A stretch of DNA of 64,000 nucleotides, from contig BLAL01000213.1 of the NCBI GenBank assembly GCA_015698045.1, forward strand, positions 1 to 64,000. Reading direction: 5' to 3'. The notes beneath the pieces were generated by a model. The model searched no databases, had not been told where the DNA came from, and worked only from the letters and a program-made list of their open reading frames with translations. The DNA comes from Rhizophagus clarus (Eukaryota > Glomeromycota > Glomeromycetes > Glomerales > Glomeraceae). Both the position numbers and the translations under genes were made by a program. Of the stretch, positions 10,225 to 21,305 are shown in pieces (positions within the stretch are counted from its first letter, which is position 1; the number at the start of each line of letters is the position of its first letter).

Positions 10225-11393
10225 CGTGATCGCAGGACATAAACGGATTTTCGGGATAATTGATCAGGAGAAAAATTTGTTAATGGTTACATAATCAGGG
10301 TTGAAGAATTATACTGTACGTATTATATTATGCTGTCCTAATACTTAAATAGAGTACATTTTTTTCATATGTTTAATATATTATATATTTATTTTAATAA
10401 TTAGGATTGTTCTTTTAATCTAATCTAAATAGAAAAAATATTATATTAAATATTTAACAGTGCAATATTAATGCAATGTTTACAGTACATTGATGAAATT
10501 TTGGGCAATGGAAAAATTGCGGTTACATGTAAGGTGATCGCAGGACATAAATAGAAATTTAGATCAAAAAATTGGTCGGAAAAATTTTGTCAACAGTTCT
10601 GTTGATTCTTTATCTGCAAAAGATCTTTATTTGCAGCACATTGGTGGAATCTAGGGTAATGATCTGAAAAATTTGACATGAATATCGTGGTCGCAATAAA
10701 TAAATAGAAATTTAGATCAATAATTGACCAGAAAAAAATTGTTAATGATTACATTGATTTTTTATCTGCAGCGCATTGATAGAATTCAGGGGTAATCTGA
10801 AAAATTTGACGTGAATATCGTGATCGCAGGACATAAACGGATTTTCGGGATAATTGATCAGGAGAAAAATTTGTTAATGGTTACATAATCAGGGTTGAAG
10901 AATTATACTGTACGTACTATATTATGCTGTCCTAATACTTAAATAGAGTACATTTTTTCATAAGTTTAATATATTATATATTTATTTTAATAATTAGGAT
11001 TGATAATAAATTATTAACTATTCTTTTAATCTTAATAGAAAAAATATTATATTAAATATTTAACAGTGCAATATTAGTGCAATGTAAAGTAAATTGATGA
11101 AATTTTGGGAAATGGAAAAATTGCGGTTACATGTAAGGTGATCGCAGGACATGAACAGAAATTTAGATCAAAAAATTGATCGGAAAAAAATTTTGTCAAC
11201 AGTTCTGTTGATTCTTTATCTGCAAAAGATCTTTATCTGCAGCACATTGGTGGAATCTAGGGTAATGATCTGAAAAATTTGACATGAATATCGTGGTCGC
11301 GATAAATAAATGGAAATTTAGATCAATAATTGATCAGGAAAAAAAATTGTTAATGGTTACATTGATTTTTATCTGCAGCGCATTGACAGAATT
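10225..11393. repeat. recent tandem duplication of about 594 bp inside the left arm
   Basis: The segment beginning CGTGATCGCAGGACAT at 10225 is repeated from 10819, nearly base for base, through the TGCTGTCCTAATACTTAAAT stretch, the GCGGTTACATGTAAGG stretch and the ATCTGCAGCGCATTGA stretch (to about 10790 and 11390). Differences are a few substitutions, a T-run change and a 16-base insertion near 11005. High identity points to a recent event. Confidence 0.75.
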
Positions 11394-11661
11394 TGTTACA
11401 TTAGTTCTCTATCTCGGAATTATGTAATGAAGTTTTAAAAAAAACTTTTCAAGTTGTTGACCCAAATTTCCTTTTATATAGTGCAGTCATGATATCACAG
11501 TCGTAATATTATAAAAAAATTTACTTTGTGCTTTTTTCCCAAAGAATTCAATTGATATTTTTTTTAAAGTTTGACTGTCCATATCTTATCAGTTACATAT
11601 AAAAATACCACATCTCAGATCAGAGTTTTTAGATTTCTAATAAAAAAAAGATAGAAAGAAA

Positions 11662-11931
11662 ATGTCCTCTTCCAAACCTAGTAGAGAAGAAACAGGTATA
11701 AAAAAAAAATACCTGGTATATTAATTCATTAAATAACGTATGATAATATTCAAATAGTTTCTTTCATATATAGATAATATGATATTGATCTCGCTAGACG
11801 ATCTAATAAAAGAACAAACCCGATCGAACGATCTTCTCCAGACCAACATTAAAAAGAAACGGAAACGTCCGTCTCGTAACAACCGAGCGAAGACCATGGG
11901 AGACTGGGCTCGGATGGTGAAAAAAGTATGA
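11662..11931 (+). CDS. small basic protein carried by the fold-back element
   Basis: Exon 1 (11662-11695) starts ATG TCC TCT TCC and ends ACA G|GTATAA. Exon 2 begins at 11774 after a TATATAG acceptor and runs to TGA at 11929-11931. The phases join to give 63 residues. The protein starts Ser/Lys-rich, has a short hydrophobic-acidic stretch (Ile-Leu-Ile-Ser-Leu-Asp-Asp-Leu-Ile) and then a strongly basic run (Lys-Lys-Lys-Arg-Lys-Arg-Pro-Ser-Arg) resembling a nuclear-localisation or nucleic-acid-binding segment. It closes with Trp-Ala-Arg-Met-Val-Lys-Lys. No family is recognised. GTATGA at its end could be a further donor, so the protein may be longer. It is the only coding-like sequence in the element and may be its accessory protein or a captured exon pair. 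Confidence 0.4.
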
Positions 11932-13364
11932 TCATTTGATTCTTTAATATTTTGTGATAATTTGAAATATTTAACACTTTAAAATTATTTGTTAGAATTG
12001 ATATTGCCATTATATGAAATTAATATCTCATTAATATTATATCCACCTTCTTTTCAATTTATTTCAATAAAAAAATAAATCTTATGTAATTTTATAATTG
12101 TATATATCCGTAAAGCTCACAACTAGTGATTTTATCATAATAATTGATTGTAATAATTTAAAATCATAAAAATCAAAATTTCATATAAACTGGAACACGA
12201 ATTGCTAACAATTTTTTTCTGATCATTTGTCTTGTCTAAATGTGCTGCGATCACGATATTCTTAAAATGTAATGTCAATTTTTCAGAAAAGCTTTGTTAA
12301 CCAATTTCCGTTATGTCCAGCAGCCTATATAAATTTCTTTACATGTAATCGTCAAAACATCAATCCTAAATTCAAGAGCTTTGTTAACCCAAATTTCTAT
12401 AGTTACGATGTTGTTCATTATATAATTCATTAGTTAATGTAACTAACTATTAACGAATTTTTTTTCCGATCAATTATCCCAAAATTCGATGATCTAAATT
12501 TCCGCTTATGTCCTGCGGTCACAATATTCATATAAATTCCTTTACATATAACCGTTAAAGAAGTCAACTCTTCAGATCATTGCCTCAAAACTTCGTTAAT
12601 GCATTGTAAGTAAAGAACCAATGTAGCCATTAAGAAAATTTCCGATCAATTCAAATTTCCGTTTATGTCCCGCAGTCACAATATTCATACAAAATTTCTT
12701 TGCATGTCGATTTTCCCAAAATTTAAGAAATTAGTAATCTAAATTTCCGTTTATGTTCTGCAGTCACGCACGATATTCATACAAAATTTCTTTGCATGTA
12801 ACTGTTGTTAACACGTCAATTTTAGATCATTTTCCCCAAGATTTCCATTAATGTACTGTGATCCAAGAACTAATGTAACCATTGACAATTTTTTTTTCTC
12901 GAAATTTCAATATAAATTTCCGTTTATAAATTTCCGTTTATGTCCTGCGGTCACGATTTCATACAAATTTCTTTACATGTAACCAGATCATTGCCCAAAA
13001 TTTCCGTTAATGAGAAATTTGTTAACCCAAAATTTCCGTTTATGTGCTGCGGTCGCGATACTATGATTTCCAATTAAAATATTATAAAAGCAGTTAATGA
13101 ATTAAATACACAAACGCGCATGGACATTTTTTAAATTTACTCATTTTATTATTCCTTATTATAATTATTATCATAGCCATGTTACGAAATAAACCTCGAA
13201 AAGCAAATATTGCTACATTACCTTTTCGTATCCGTAATAATTTTAGAAGGTTGCCCAACAGATTTTTATTATCGGATAATGATGACAATGAAAAAATGGT
13301 ACAAAAAGATTTTGAAGATGATAATATTAGCGGTGAAGAGTATAATGAATATGGCGACGGAGAT

Positions 13365-13553
13365 GATGATTTAGAACAACGAAGCGATGATGATCATATA
13401 GAACAGCGAAGCGATAATGGTGATGATTTAGAACAACGAAGCGATGATGATCATATAGAACAGCGAAGCGATAATGGTGATGATTTAGAACAACGAAGCG
13501 ATGATGATCATATAGAACAGCGAAGCGATAATGGTGATGATTTAGAACAATGA
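13365..13553 (+). repeat. 57-bp in-frame coding repeat ending in a nonsense codon
   Basis: Three full 57-bp units (from 13365, 13422 and 13479) and a partial fourth encode Asp-Asp-Leu-Glu-Gln-Arg-Ser then Asp-Asp-Asp-His-Ile-Glu-Gln-Arg-Ser-Asp-Asn-Gly. In the partial unit the Arg codon CGA has become TGA (13551-13553). Shorter diverged units continue to about 13640 in the same frame. Confidence 0.8.
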
Positions 13554-16500
13554 AGCAATGATGATCATTTAGAACAACGAAGCGATAATGATCATTTAGA
13601 ACAACAAAACGATAATGATGATGATTTAGAACAACGAAGCAATAATGAAGAAGGTGATACCAACATGATTTCAACATCATCAGAGAATGAAACAGAAAGC
13701 GATTATATAATGTCCTTAGAAAGTGATGAAGAATATGAAACAATGTCGTCAGATAATGAAGAAAGACATGATTCTGATATCTCAGAAGAAAAGCTATTCG
13801 TTGATGAAGCATTGGCTAAAGATAAGTTACCATCTTATGATGGTGATTTTGCTCCATATTTTCAAAATTTAACTACTGCTGCCTTATTTTGTTGGATTTA
13901 TAAGCATAATATTTCAACAAATGCATATGAAGATCTTGTTGACATTATCATGAGACCAGAATTTAATAGAGATCATATTGTAAAGAATATTCGGAGATTT
14001 CGAGCATGGAGGGAGCGTCTTCCTCTTCCCTCAATATCAGCAAAATCTATCTCAATTTCATCAAAAAAAACACCATTAACTTTAAAGGATTCAAAGATGG
14101 CATATCAACTTTCAATAAGTGATATCATTTGGAATGTTCTTAACAACCCATCACTATTAAAGGAAATGTATTTTGGTGCTGGTGTCGATTCAAAAACAAA
14201 ATCTGAGTACTGGCATGGTACCTTATGGGCAGAGTCACCTCTTTTCGGTCAAGAACAATTAATGATATCAGGGGGTAATTATTTATTAAATGCAAGCTGA
14301 TGGTAGAGAGGCGAAGCAATAAAGTACAAGAGACTAACACTTTTTTCATATGTATATAATAGAGATATACCAATGCGGCGATTTTGTTTACTATTACGAC
14401 AATGAGCGAAAACTTGGCAGATTGAGAGCGATATTATTAAATGAAGAGAACCAACAGTATCGGCTGAGAATCCAAAAAGTTCTAGATTATAGTGACTTGC
14501 CTGGAACTTTTAAGGGAGAATTAAGACAAAATCGCTCTCTTTCCGGAGAAGTTTGGTTACAAGATGAACCATTCTTGACAATAACAACATCACAAATTTC
14601 AGAAAAGGTTGCTGCAGATACACTACGAATTACCGAAATACTTTATAAACATCATACACACTGGCGCATTCGTGATGCAACGTTCTCTTATCAACATCCT
14701 TCGGAATATATTTCCATAAGGCAGCCACCATCTCCAACAATTCCGGTTTATAAGCTGTTTTTGGACATATACTACGATGATTTTGGAACATTTAGGAATG
14801 TTTATCATTCGTTAGGAGGTGTTTATGTGCAGTTTGGAAATATGCCTGCCCGTCAAAGAAAGTTGCTCAAAAATCACTTTGTTCTCGGGTTTGTTCCTTT
14901 CGGTGGTAATTTCAATGAATTCATGTTGCCATTTATTTCTGAAATGAAAGAATTCGAACAAGGAAAATTAATGGAAGTGAATGGCCAAGATGCTTGGGTG
15001 ATAGCCGGTTTAGGTGTCGTAACTGCTGATTTACCACAAGGGAATGACATGTGTGGTGTATTACGACATAATGCCAATAAAGGTTGCCGCACTTGTACAG
15101 CCTCTCGAGAATCACTTACCAACTTCTCTCAGGATGTACCAGCAACATCAAGATATCATCACATCACTGACGATCAATTTAAAGAGATATTTAACGAACC
15201 TGCTACCACAAGGCAAAGACGACTTTGTACTGAGTTTGGACTAAGAACAAGGCCTAGCATTTTGGATAGGCTGCTAAGAGAAAGGCATCTACAGACACCT
15301 CAAGATGTATATCATGCAACTGCTGGGAAGATTGGACGACTTCTTAAATTAACGTATGATCTTTGAATTTAATTAACTTTAGCTAGATATGTAACGAACA
15401 AAATCTTTTAATAAAGCTTTTTGATTTCCACAGGTGCGAATTATTTTCACAAAAAGGAGAGGACGAGTTTATCAAAGCCTGGAAGAACTTTGAGAAACCA
15501 AAAAAATGGTCTCGTTTGCCAAATCCAATTAGTCACAATGCTAGTTTCATGATGTCTGACTATCTTAGGCTCGCTATGATAATGCCTTTTATACTTAATA
15601 GTTTTTTAGAAACATCAAGCTTAAAGGAAAATGAATCCAGAAGCATTCTGCGACGAATTCAAGAATCACGCATTAACATGGCGAAAAATGTAATAATTGC
15701 TTGTTGGGTATATGTAGCAAAAACAATGAGGATGGTTTTTGAAAGCAAGTTTACATTAGATTCGTATGACGAATTACAAAAATGCCTTGAAGAAGAAATG
15801 AAAATTCTTCCAAAGGTACAATTATTCATAATTCTTATATAATTTTTATTTTTTATTTATCAATATATAAAATATTATTTAATAATGTGGCTTTAGGTTT
15901 TCCCTGAATTTGCTAACTTACCAAACCTGCATATCAATATCCACTTGCTGGTGCATGCAAGGACTTATGGTACTCTTATAAACACTCAAGTTGGTATCAA
16001 AGAGATGGTGCATCGGATCTTTAAAGCAATGGTACCACGAACAAATTGCAAGAATGTCGAGCTAGACTTGTTAAAGCGGTATACTACGCTCTTTGCAATT
16101 CGTCATTTAGTAGATGGAGGCGCAGATCAAAGATTATCACAACCTTGTAGAGGTTTCGCTACTATGTCCTCAAATTTTAGAAATTTATTGACTAATTGGT
16201 ATATTACTGAAGACAAGGTATCAAATGAACAAGAACCGGAAGAAAATGAAGAAGGTTTGTATTACAATTTTATAATAATAATATTTCCGCAATTATTAAC
16301 GTAATTTTATTTATATAGCGATTTCATCTCCAGTGGATTTTATTACAAATATTATCTTAAAGAGGAGCTTGTCCCGTCAGGATCGTGAAAATATCATGAA
16401 AAATTTGCCAAATTTCAAATCTGAGCTGCTTCTTTCATTTATGGACATTGGACAAAAGTCAGCTCTTATATATTCTCAAATGGGCTGGTATGAATTGGCG

Positions 16501-16924
16501 ACATACACTATGGAAGAAAGCGATGGCGTCTTTTCCAAAGTACATCTTCATATTGGTGACGTCGTAACAATACACGAGGAAGACAGTGGTGAATGTTATG
16601 CGATTATAAAAGGGATCTTCAAATACAAAGGCAATGATGATAAATATTATGCCTTTATTACAATTGATTGGTTTGACAATATTAACAGAATTCACAACGT
16701 ATTGAAATGTCCTCTTTTTCGCATTCAGACAAGCCAAGACTATACTTCTCCGCGAATTAGATTTTTGAATTGCCGAAATATACGGCAGCCATGCCGAATC
16801 CGAATTGACGTAACCGTAATTATTTTAACAGGCGTAATGCATTTTGACAGACATAATGCATTTTGACGGATGTAATGCATTTTGACGGACGTAATGCATT
16901 TTAACAGACGCAATGCATTATGCC

Positions 16925-17390
16925 ATTTTTTAACAGTTTAGTTATGTTAACGTAAAAAACGTTAAATTAATTTTTTTATTATTAAACGAATTAACATTTA
17001 TTTTGTTATTAAAAACGTTAAATTAATATTTTTAACGTTTTTTTGTTATTAAAAACGTTAAATTAACATTTTTAACGTTTTTTGTTATTAAAAACGTTAA
17101 ATTAACATTTTTAACGTTTTTTTATTATTAAAAACGTTAAATTGACGTTTTTAACGTTTTTATTATTAAAAACGTTAAATTGACGTTTTTAACGTTTTTT
17201 TATTAAAAACGTTAAATTGACGTTTTTAACGTTTTTATTATTAAAAACGTTAAATTGACGTTTTTAACGTTTTTTTATTAAAAACGTTAAATTGACGTTT
17301 TTAACGTTTTTTTATTATTAAAAACGTTAAATTGACGTTTTTAACGTTTTTATTATTAAAAATGTTAAATTAACATTTTTTTTAAACATT
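16925..17390. repeat. 37-38 bp minisatellite built on AACGTTAAATT
   Basis: About eleven units of the form TTATTATTAAAAACGTTAA followed by ATTGACGTTTTTAACGTTT. Each unit is self-complementary around AACGTT, so single strands could fold. This is the left central array of the 16745-18474 element. Confidence 0.75.
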
Positions 17391-17474
17391 TTTATTATTT
17401 TAAAAAACATTAATTTATGTTTTTTTATCAAATTGAAATAAATCTTACTTATGTTTATGTGTAATTCTGCAATT

Positions 17475-17575
17475 TTACCGTGACTCACCCGCGACTCACC
17501 CGCGATAATGTAATATTTATAATATACTAAACACTCGCGACTCACCCGCGACTCACCCGCCAACTCACTCGCAAC
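17475..17575. repeat. CGCGACTCACCC short repeats
   Basis: Six near-identical CGACTCAC(C)CGC units occur in two groups (about 17480-17505 and 17535-17570). They form a small GC-rich island in otherwise nearly pure A/T sequence. Confidence 0.65.
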
Positions 17576-17639
17576 ATTACTAAACACTTTGATGTAAGAC
17601 ACTATAATTTTATCGTGAGAGCGTTTTTTTTGTTATTAA

Positions 17640-18065
17640 AAACATTAATTAATTAACGTTTTAATTAACGTTTTTTTTTGTTATTAAAAACATTAATTAA
17701 TTTTGTTATTAAAATCGTTAATTAATTAATGTTTTTTTTATTATTAAATTGTTAATTAATTAACATTTTTTTTTGTTATTAAAATCGTTAATTAATTAAC
17801 ATTTTTTTGTTATTAAAATTGTTAATTAATTAACGTTTTTTTGTTATTAAAAATGTTAATTAATTAACGTTTTTTTGTTATTAAAAATGTTAATTAATTA
17901 ACGTTTTTTTGTTATTAAAAATGTTAATTAATTAACGTTTTTTGGTTATTAAAAATGTTAATTAATTAACGTTTTTTTGTTATTAAAAATGTTAATTAAT
18001 TAACGTTTTTTTGTTATTAAAAATGTTAATTAATTAACGTTTTTAACATTTTTTTATTATTATTA
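17640..18065. repeat. 34-36 bp minisatellite built on TTAATTAATTAACG
   Basis: About eleven units of the form GTTAATTAATTAACGTTTTT followed by TTGTTATTAAAAAT; the later copies are almost identical, implying recent expansion. This is the right central array of the element. Confidence 0.75.
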
Positions 18066-18606
18066 ACGTTTTTAACATTTTTTATTATTATTAATATTTT
18101 TAACAATTTTTATTATTAAAAACGTTAAATTAGCGTTTGTTTTTAACTTTTTTTTATTAAAGAGCATTAAAAAATGTTAAATTAATATTTTTAACGCTTT
18201 TTTTTTATTAAAATGCATAAAAAATGTTAAATTAACGTTTTTAACATTATTTTTTATTAAAATGTATTTGTGGATTTGAAAAATGATCGGATCATCAGAT
18301 GATCAAATCCGATTTTGACATAGTTTGGCATTTCGGCAAATTACGTCTGTATAAATACAATACGGCTGTAAAAATATAATACGGCATTACATCAAAAAAA
18401 AAATTCATGCCGAAATTAATTACGGCGTATTTTTACAGACGTAATGCCGAAACCGTAATTAATTCGCGGAGAAGTATAGCCAAGACATTCGCTGGAGAAG
18501 AATCTTCCCGATATCAATAATTGATCACGTACAGAAAGTTCACTTTGTCTATGATACGAAAATTGATTTGTGGATAAAAAATAATTATTATTTTACGGCT
18601 ATATAG

Positions 18607-19300
18607 CTTTATTAGTAATATTATGTTAATAAATTTACAATATAAATATAAGTTTATACTACGTTTACTCATTAAATTCATTATTGTTTTAACAATATCA
18701 AAATGATACAGTATCTTTTTTTTATTAAATAAATGCAACAATATCGTTTTGATATCGTTATGGTATCGTGACCGGTCCATTACTTATCACGTGATAACGT
18801 GACTTTGTATTGATTATCCAATCAAAATCATTGTTTGTTTGTTAAAACATTCGCACGACGGTTATTTCTACTCCATTCTCTACATTTTACTGTAATAACT
18901 TACATTTTAATATTGTCAGTCTATTTAAAATATTTCTTAATAATATTAACAATCATATACGCGTCTATTTTTTATTCCGGCGTAATCTCAACATTGAAAA
19001 ATAGTTTATTCGACACCTTGACAGGTACGAAACAAAAAGTTATTTATAATAATATTAATTGTTTTACAAATTTTAGCTCTCGCTGTGCAAATATTGTTTA
19101 GAAATATTTTTTAACAATATAACAGAAATTCGGGATGTATTTTTTATTTATTTATCTATTTATTATTATTTTTTTTTAAAAAAGAAAAATTTTTTAATAG
19201 TAGTGTATAATAATATTTGCGACGAAATTCGGACGAAATTCGGAATGTGCACAAAGAAAGTTTCGGTATAGTATTATTTCCCCTCTTTTTTATACTTGGG
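18607..19300. other. AT-rich spacer
   Basis: No supported gene. A hydrophobic open frame near 18835-19101 has no ATG at its start and no family resemblance. The spacer includes ATCACGTGATAACGTGA near 18787 and (G)ATATCG words that lead into the next repeat block. Confidence 0.4.
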
Positions 19301-19309
19301 AATGCGATT

Positions 19310-19749
19310 GTTCTAGCGTCATAATGATATCGTCACGTTGTTTTATATTAGCATTCGGAAAGAGAGATGTCTAAGTAATTTACCAGGCACGACCGTATCT
19401 TTAATTTCGCAGAAACTTGCGTCGTAATCAGAAACTTATCAATTCAACATTTTAAACAAGTTTCAAGATAATATTAGTGTCATAACGATATCGTCACGTT
19501 GTTTTATGTTAACCATCCGGTGAGAGAGATGCGAAACTTAATATTTTTTTTTTTTTTTGTAAGAATATATGAATTTTCTTTTTTTCTTTTCTTTTTTTTT
19601 TTGTAAGGAACGTTATAATAACGTTTCTTCTGTTTCTTTTAGGTTCATCAATTCAACATTTTTAACAAGTTTCAATATAATATTAGTGTCATAACGATAT
19701 CGTCACGTTGTTTTATGTTAACCATCCGGTGAGAGAGATGCGAAACTTA

Positions 19750-19781
<32 letters not shown>

Positions 19782-20045
19782 GTAAGAAATGTTATATGAA
19801 TTTTCTTTTTTTCTTTTCTTTTTCTTTTTTTTTTGTAAGGAACGTTATAATAACGTTTCTTCTGTTTCTTTTAGGTTCAAGTGTTTCGGCTTAATTTAAT
19901 CAGGTACGATCGTAACTTTAATTTCGCAGAGCTTGCGCCATAATCCAGACACTCTAATTCAACATTTTTAACAAGTTTCAATATAATATTAGTGTTGAAC
20001 CGATATCGTCACGTTATTTTATGTCATCCTATCCAGAGATAGGGA
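19310..20045. repeat. tandem repeat block, TATCGTCACGTTGTTTTAT core
   Basis: The core ATCGTCACGTT(G/A)TTTTAT occurs at about 19329, 19488, 19693 and 20007. The middle copies share whole units of about 205 bp that include AATTCAACATTTTTAACAAG, the core, CATCCGGTGAGAGAGATGCG, a long T-run and ACGTTATAATAACGTTTC. The outer flanks (ATTTCGCAGA...CTTGCG) also repeat near 19410 and 19923. This is a nested tandem duplication of non-coding sequence. Confidence 0.65.
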
Positions 20046-20317
20046 TATTCTTCCTTTAATTACCGTAATTCGCAATATTTAACAATTAAATAACAATTAA
20101 AACATCATAATTGTCATAATTGCATTATAAAAAATATATATATATTAATTAATTAATAAACAAATTAATTTAAACCAATTAAAATTGATTTAATTTATTG
20201 AATGTATCTACTACGTTTCATTATCATCCTGATACAGTTTAAATGTCGTCACGATATTTCAATAAAATATTTAGCGATCTTAATGATACCATAACGACAT
20301 AATTATAATATCCTAAC

Positions 20318-20654
20318 GATACATTTTCAACAACTTCACGATAATATTAATTTTTAAATGATATCGTGACAATATATTAAATGATATCGTGACGATATAT
20401 TTATGATAATCTTAACGATACATTTTCAACATCTTCACGATAACATCACAATTTCCATTTCAACATCATCACGACATCGAGACTATAAATCGATATAATA
20501 TCAGAATGATATCAGAACGATATCAAATTTCAAATATCGCGAGGATATTGAAAAGGTATCGTTAAGATTATCATAAATATATCGTCACGATATCATTTAA
20601 AAAAATTGTGATGTTATCGTGAAGATGTTGAAAATGTATCGTTAAGATATTGTG
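20318..20654. repeat. inverted repeat (fold-back) of about 105-bp arms
   Basis: The left arm holds ATGATATCGTGACGATATAT, then ATGATAATCTTAACGATACA, then TTTTCAACATCTTCACGATAA. The right arm (about 20546-20654) holds the same words in reverse complement and in mirrored order (AAGGTATCGTTAAGATTATC, ATATCGTCACGATATCAT, TTATCGTGAAGATGTTG). The spacer is about 120 bp. Probably a MITE of the GATATCG family seen at 183-500. Confidence 0.6.
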
Positions 20655-20939
20655 GCGGATTTGAAGATTTCAGCAAAGTTACTAACATTTTACTTTCTTT
20701 CAAATTAAATAGATATAATGAAATGAAAACAAGCAAACAAGTGAACATTAATTGTAAATTTGTGTAAAGAGTAGTGAATTTTTTTTATAATATTTTTTGT
20801 ATAATATTTTTTTTTATTATCGATTGAAAATATAAATAAAACTTTCAGTAATTACAATTAAATGAATTAAATTACTTTTAAATTACAATTGTATTTAAAT
20901 TATAAATCTACTACTATTAATGCCCCATAAATGCTATAC

Positions 20940-21305
20940 TTTTCGGCTATCCGATATGTGTGAAAATTATGAAATTATGCTTATATTTCAAATACAAATA
21001 GGATACATATCGGGTATATATAGGATACTTATTAGCACTATCCGATAAGTGTATAATATCTGTCTGATATTTTTTTAAAATATATCGGGTACCCAATAAA
21101 TCTATGATATGTAACCGATATTTAACTACCCAATATATATGAGAAATGTACCCGATATGTATGTTATATGTCACCGATTTTCTGCATTCGACGGGTACAT
21201 ATCGGGTACTCGATATGTGTAGTATTATTAAATAGCATACACATATTTCACACATATCGGGTACATATCAGGTACCTGATATATACCCGATATATACCCG
21301 ATAGC
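20940..21305. repeat. degenerate (A)TATCGGGTAC repeat, MITE-like
   Basis: Words such as ACATATCGGGTAC, TACCCGATATGT and ATATACCCGATATATACCC recur about a dozen times in both orientations. The ends carry ATGCTATACTTTTCGGCTATCC (about 20932) and, inverted, CCCGATAGCAT (about 21296). An open frame on the minus strand is composed only of this repeat. Confidence 0.55.

Larger units (their letters stand above)
9873..13059. mobile_element. fold-back element with repeat-filled inverted arms
   Basis: The ends are inverted copies: ATCGTGACCGCAGCACAT at 9873-9890 and its complement ATGTGCTGCGGTCGCGAT at 13042-13059, both followed inward by AAA(A/C)GGAAATT and a GGGTTA phrase. The left arm (to about 11410) repeats the motifs GCAGGACATAAACGG, GTTACATGTAAAGAAA and TTAATGGTTACAT in plus orientation. 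The right arm (from about 12195) repeats them in the opposite orientation (TTTCTTTACATGTAAC, CCGTTTATGTCCTGC). Between the arms lies a two-exon gene at 11662-11931. The arrangement matches subterminal-repeat DNA transposons or fold-back elements. No DDE transposase is present and no clear target duplication was found, so the class is undetermined. Confidence 0.6.
16745..18474. mobile_element. 1.73-kb non-autonomous element inside the transposase exon
   Basis: The ends are exact inverted copies, CTTCTCCGCGAATTA at 16745-16759 and TAATTCGCGGAGAAG at 18460-18474, flanked on both sides by TATA (16741-16744 and 18475-18478). Keeping one TATA restores an open transposase frame for 40 more codons (Asp-Tyr-Ser-Gln-Asp-Ile-Arg-Trp), so the insertion duplicated 3-4 bases. 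Inside are five copies of an 18-bp GTAATGCATTTTGAC(A/G)G unit near the left end and a related TTACGTCTG/TAATGCCGAA zone near the right end. The centre holds two long AT minisatellites separated by CGCGACTCACCC repeats. It encodes nothing recognisable. Confidence 0.8.
13179..18606 (+). pseudogene. CACTA/TNP-like transposase with BAH-like domains, interrupted
   Basis: Exons 13179-14274, 14363-15353, 15434-15815, 15897-16254 and 16319-16744 continuing at 18479-18606 join in phase for about 1,126 codons. The N-terminus carries Asp/Glu/Gln repeats. It is followed by a segment with Gly-Asp-Phe-Val-Tyr-Tyr-Tyr resembling a BAH fold, an Asp-rich block (Leu-Asp-Ile-Tyr-Tyr-Asp-Asp-Phe-Gly), a Cys pair in Gly-Cys-Arg-Thr-Cys, a His-rich block (Leu-His-Ile-Asn-Ile-His-Leu-Leu-Val-His) and a second BAH-like segment (His-Ile-Gly-Asp-Val-Val-Thr-Ile). 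This layout fits the TNP2/Plavaka-type CACTA transposases common in fungi; the exact subfamily is inferred. Two lesions are visible: CAA TGA at 13548-13553, where neighbouring repeat copies have CAA CGA, and a 1,730-bp element inserted at 16745. Otherwise the frame is clean, so inactivation is recent. Confidence 0.6.

Noticed and set aside
17640..18065. CRISPR-like regular repeats
   Set aside because: Units of 34-36 bp have no unique spacers and sit inside a eukaryotic transposable element; it is a minisatellite.
18835..19101. 88-codon hydrophobic plus-strand frame
   Set aside because: Begins at TTG rather than ATG, lies in AT-rich spacer and resembles nothing.
20947..21255. 102-codon open frame on the minus strand
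   Set aside because: Consists of the TATCGGGTAC repeat translated; no start context or family.
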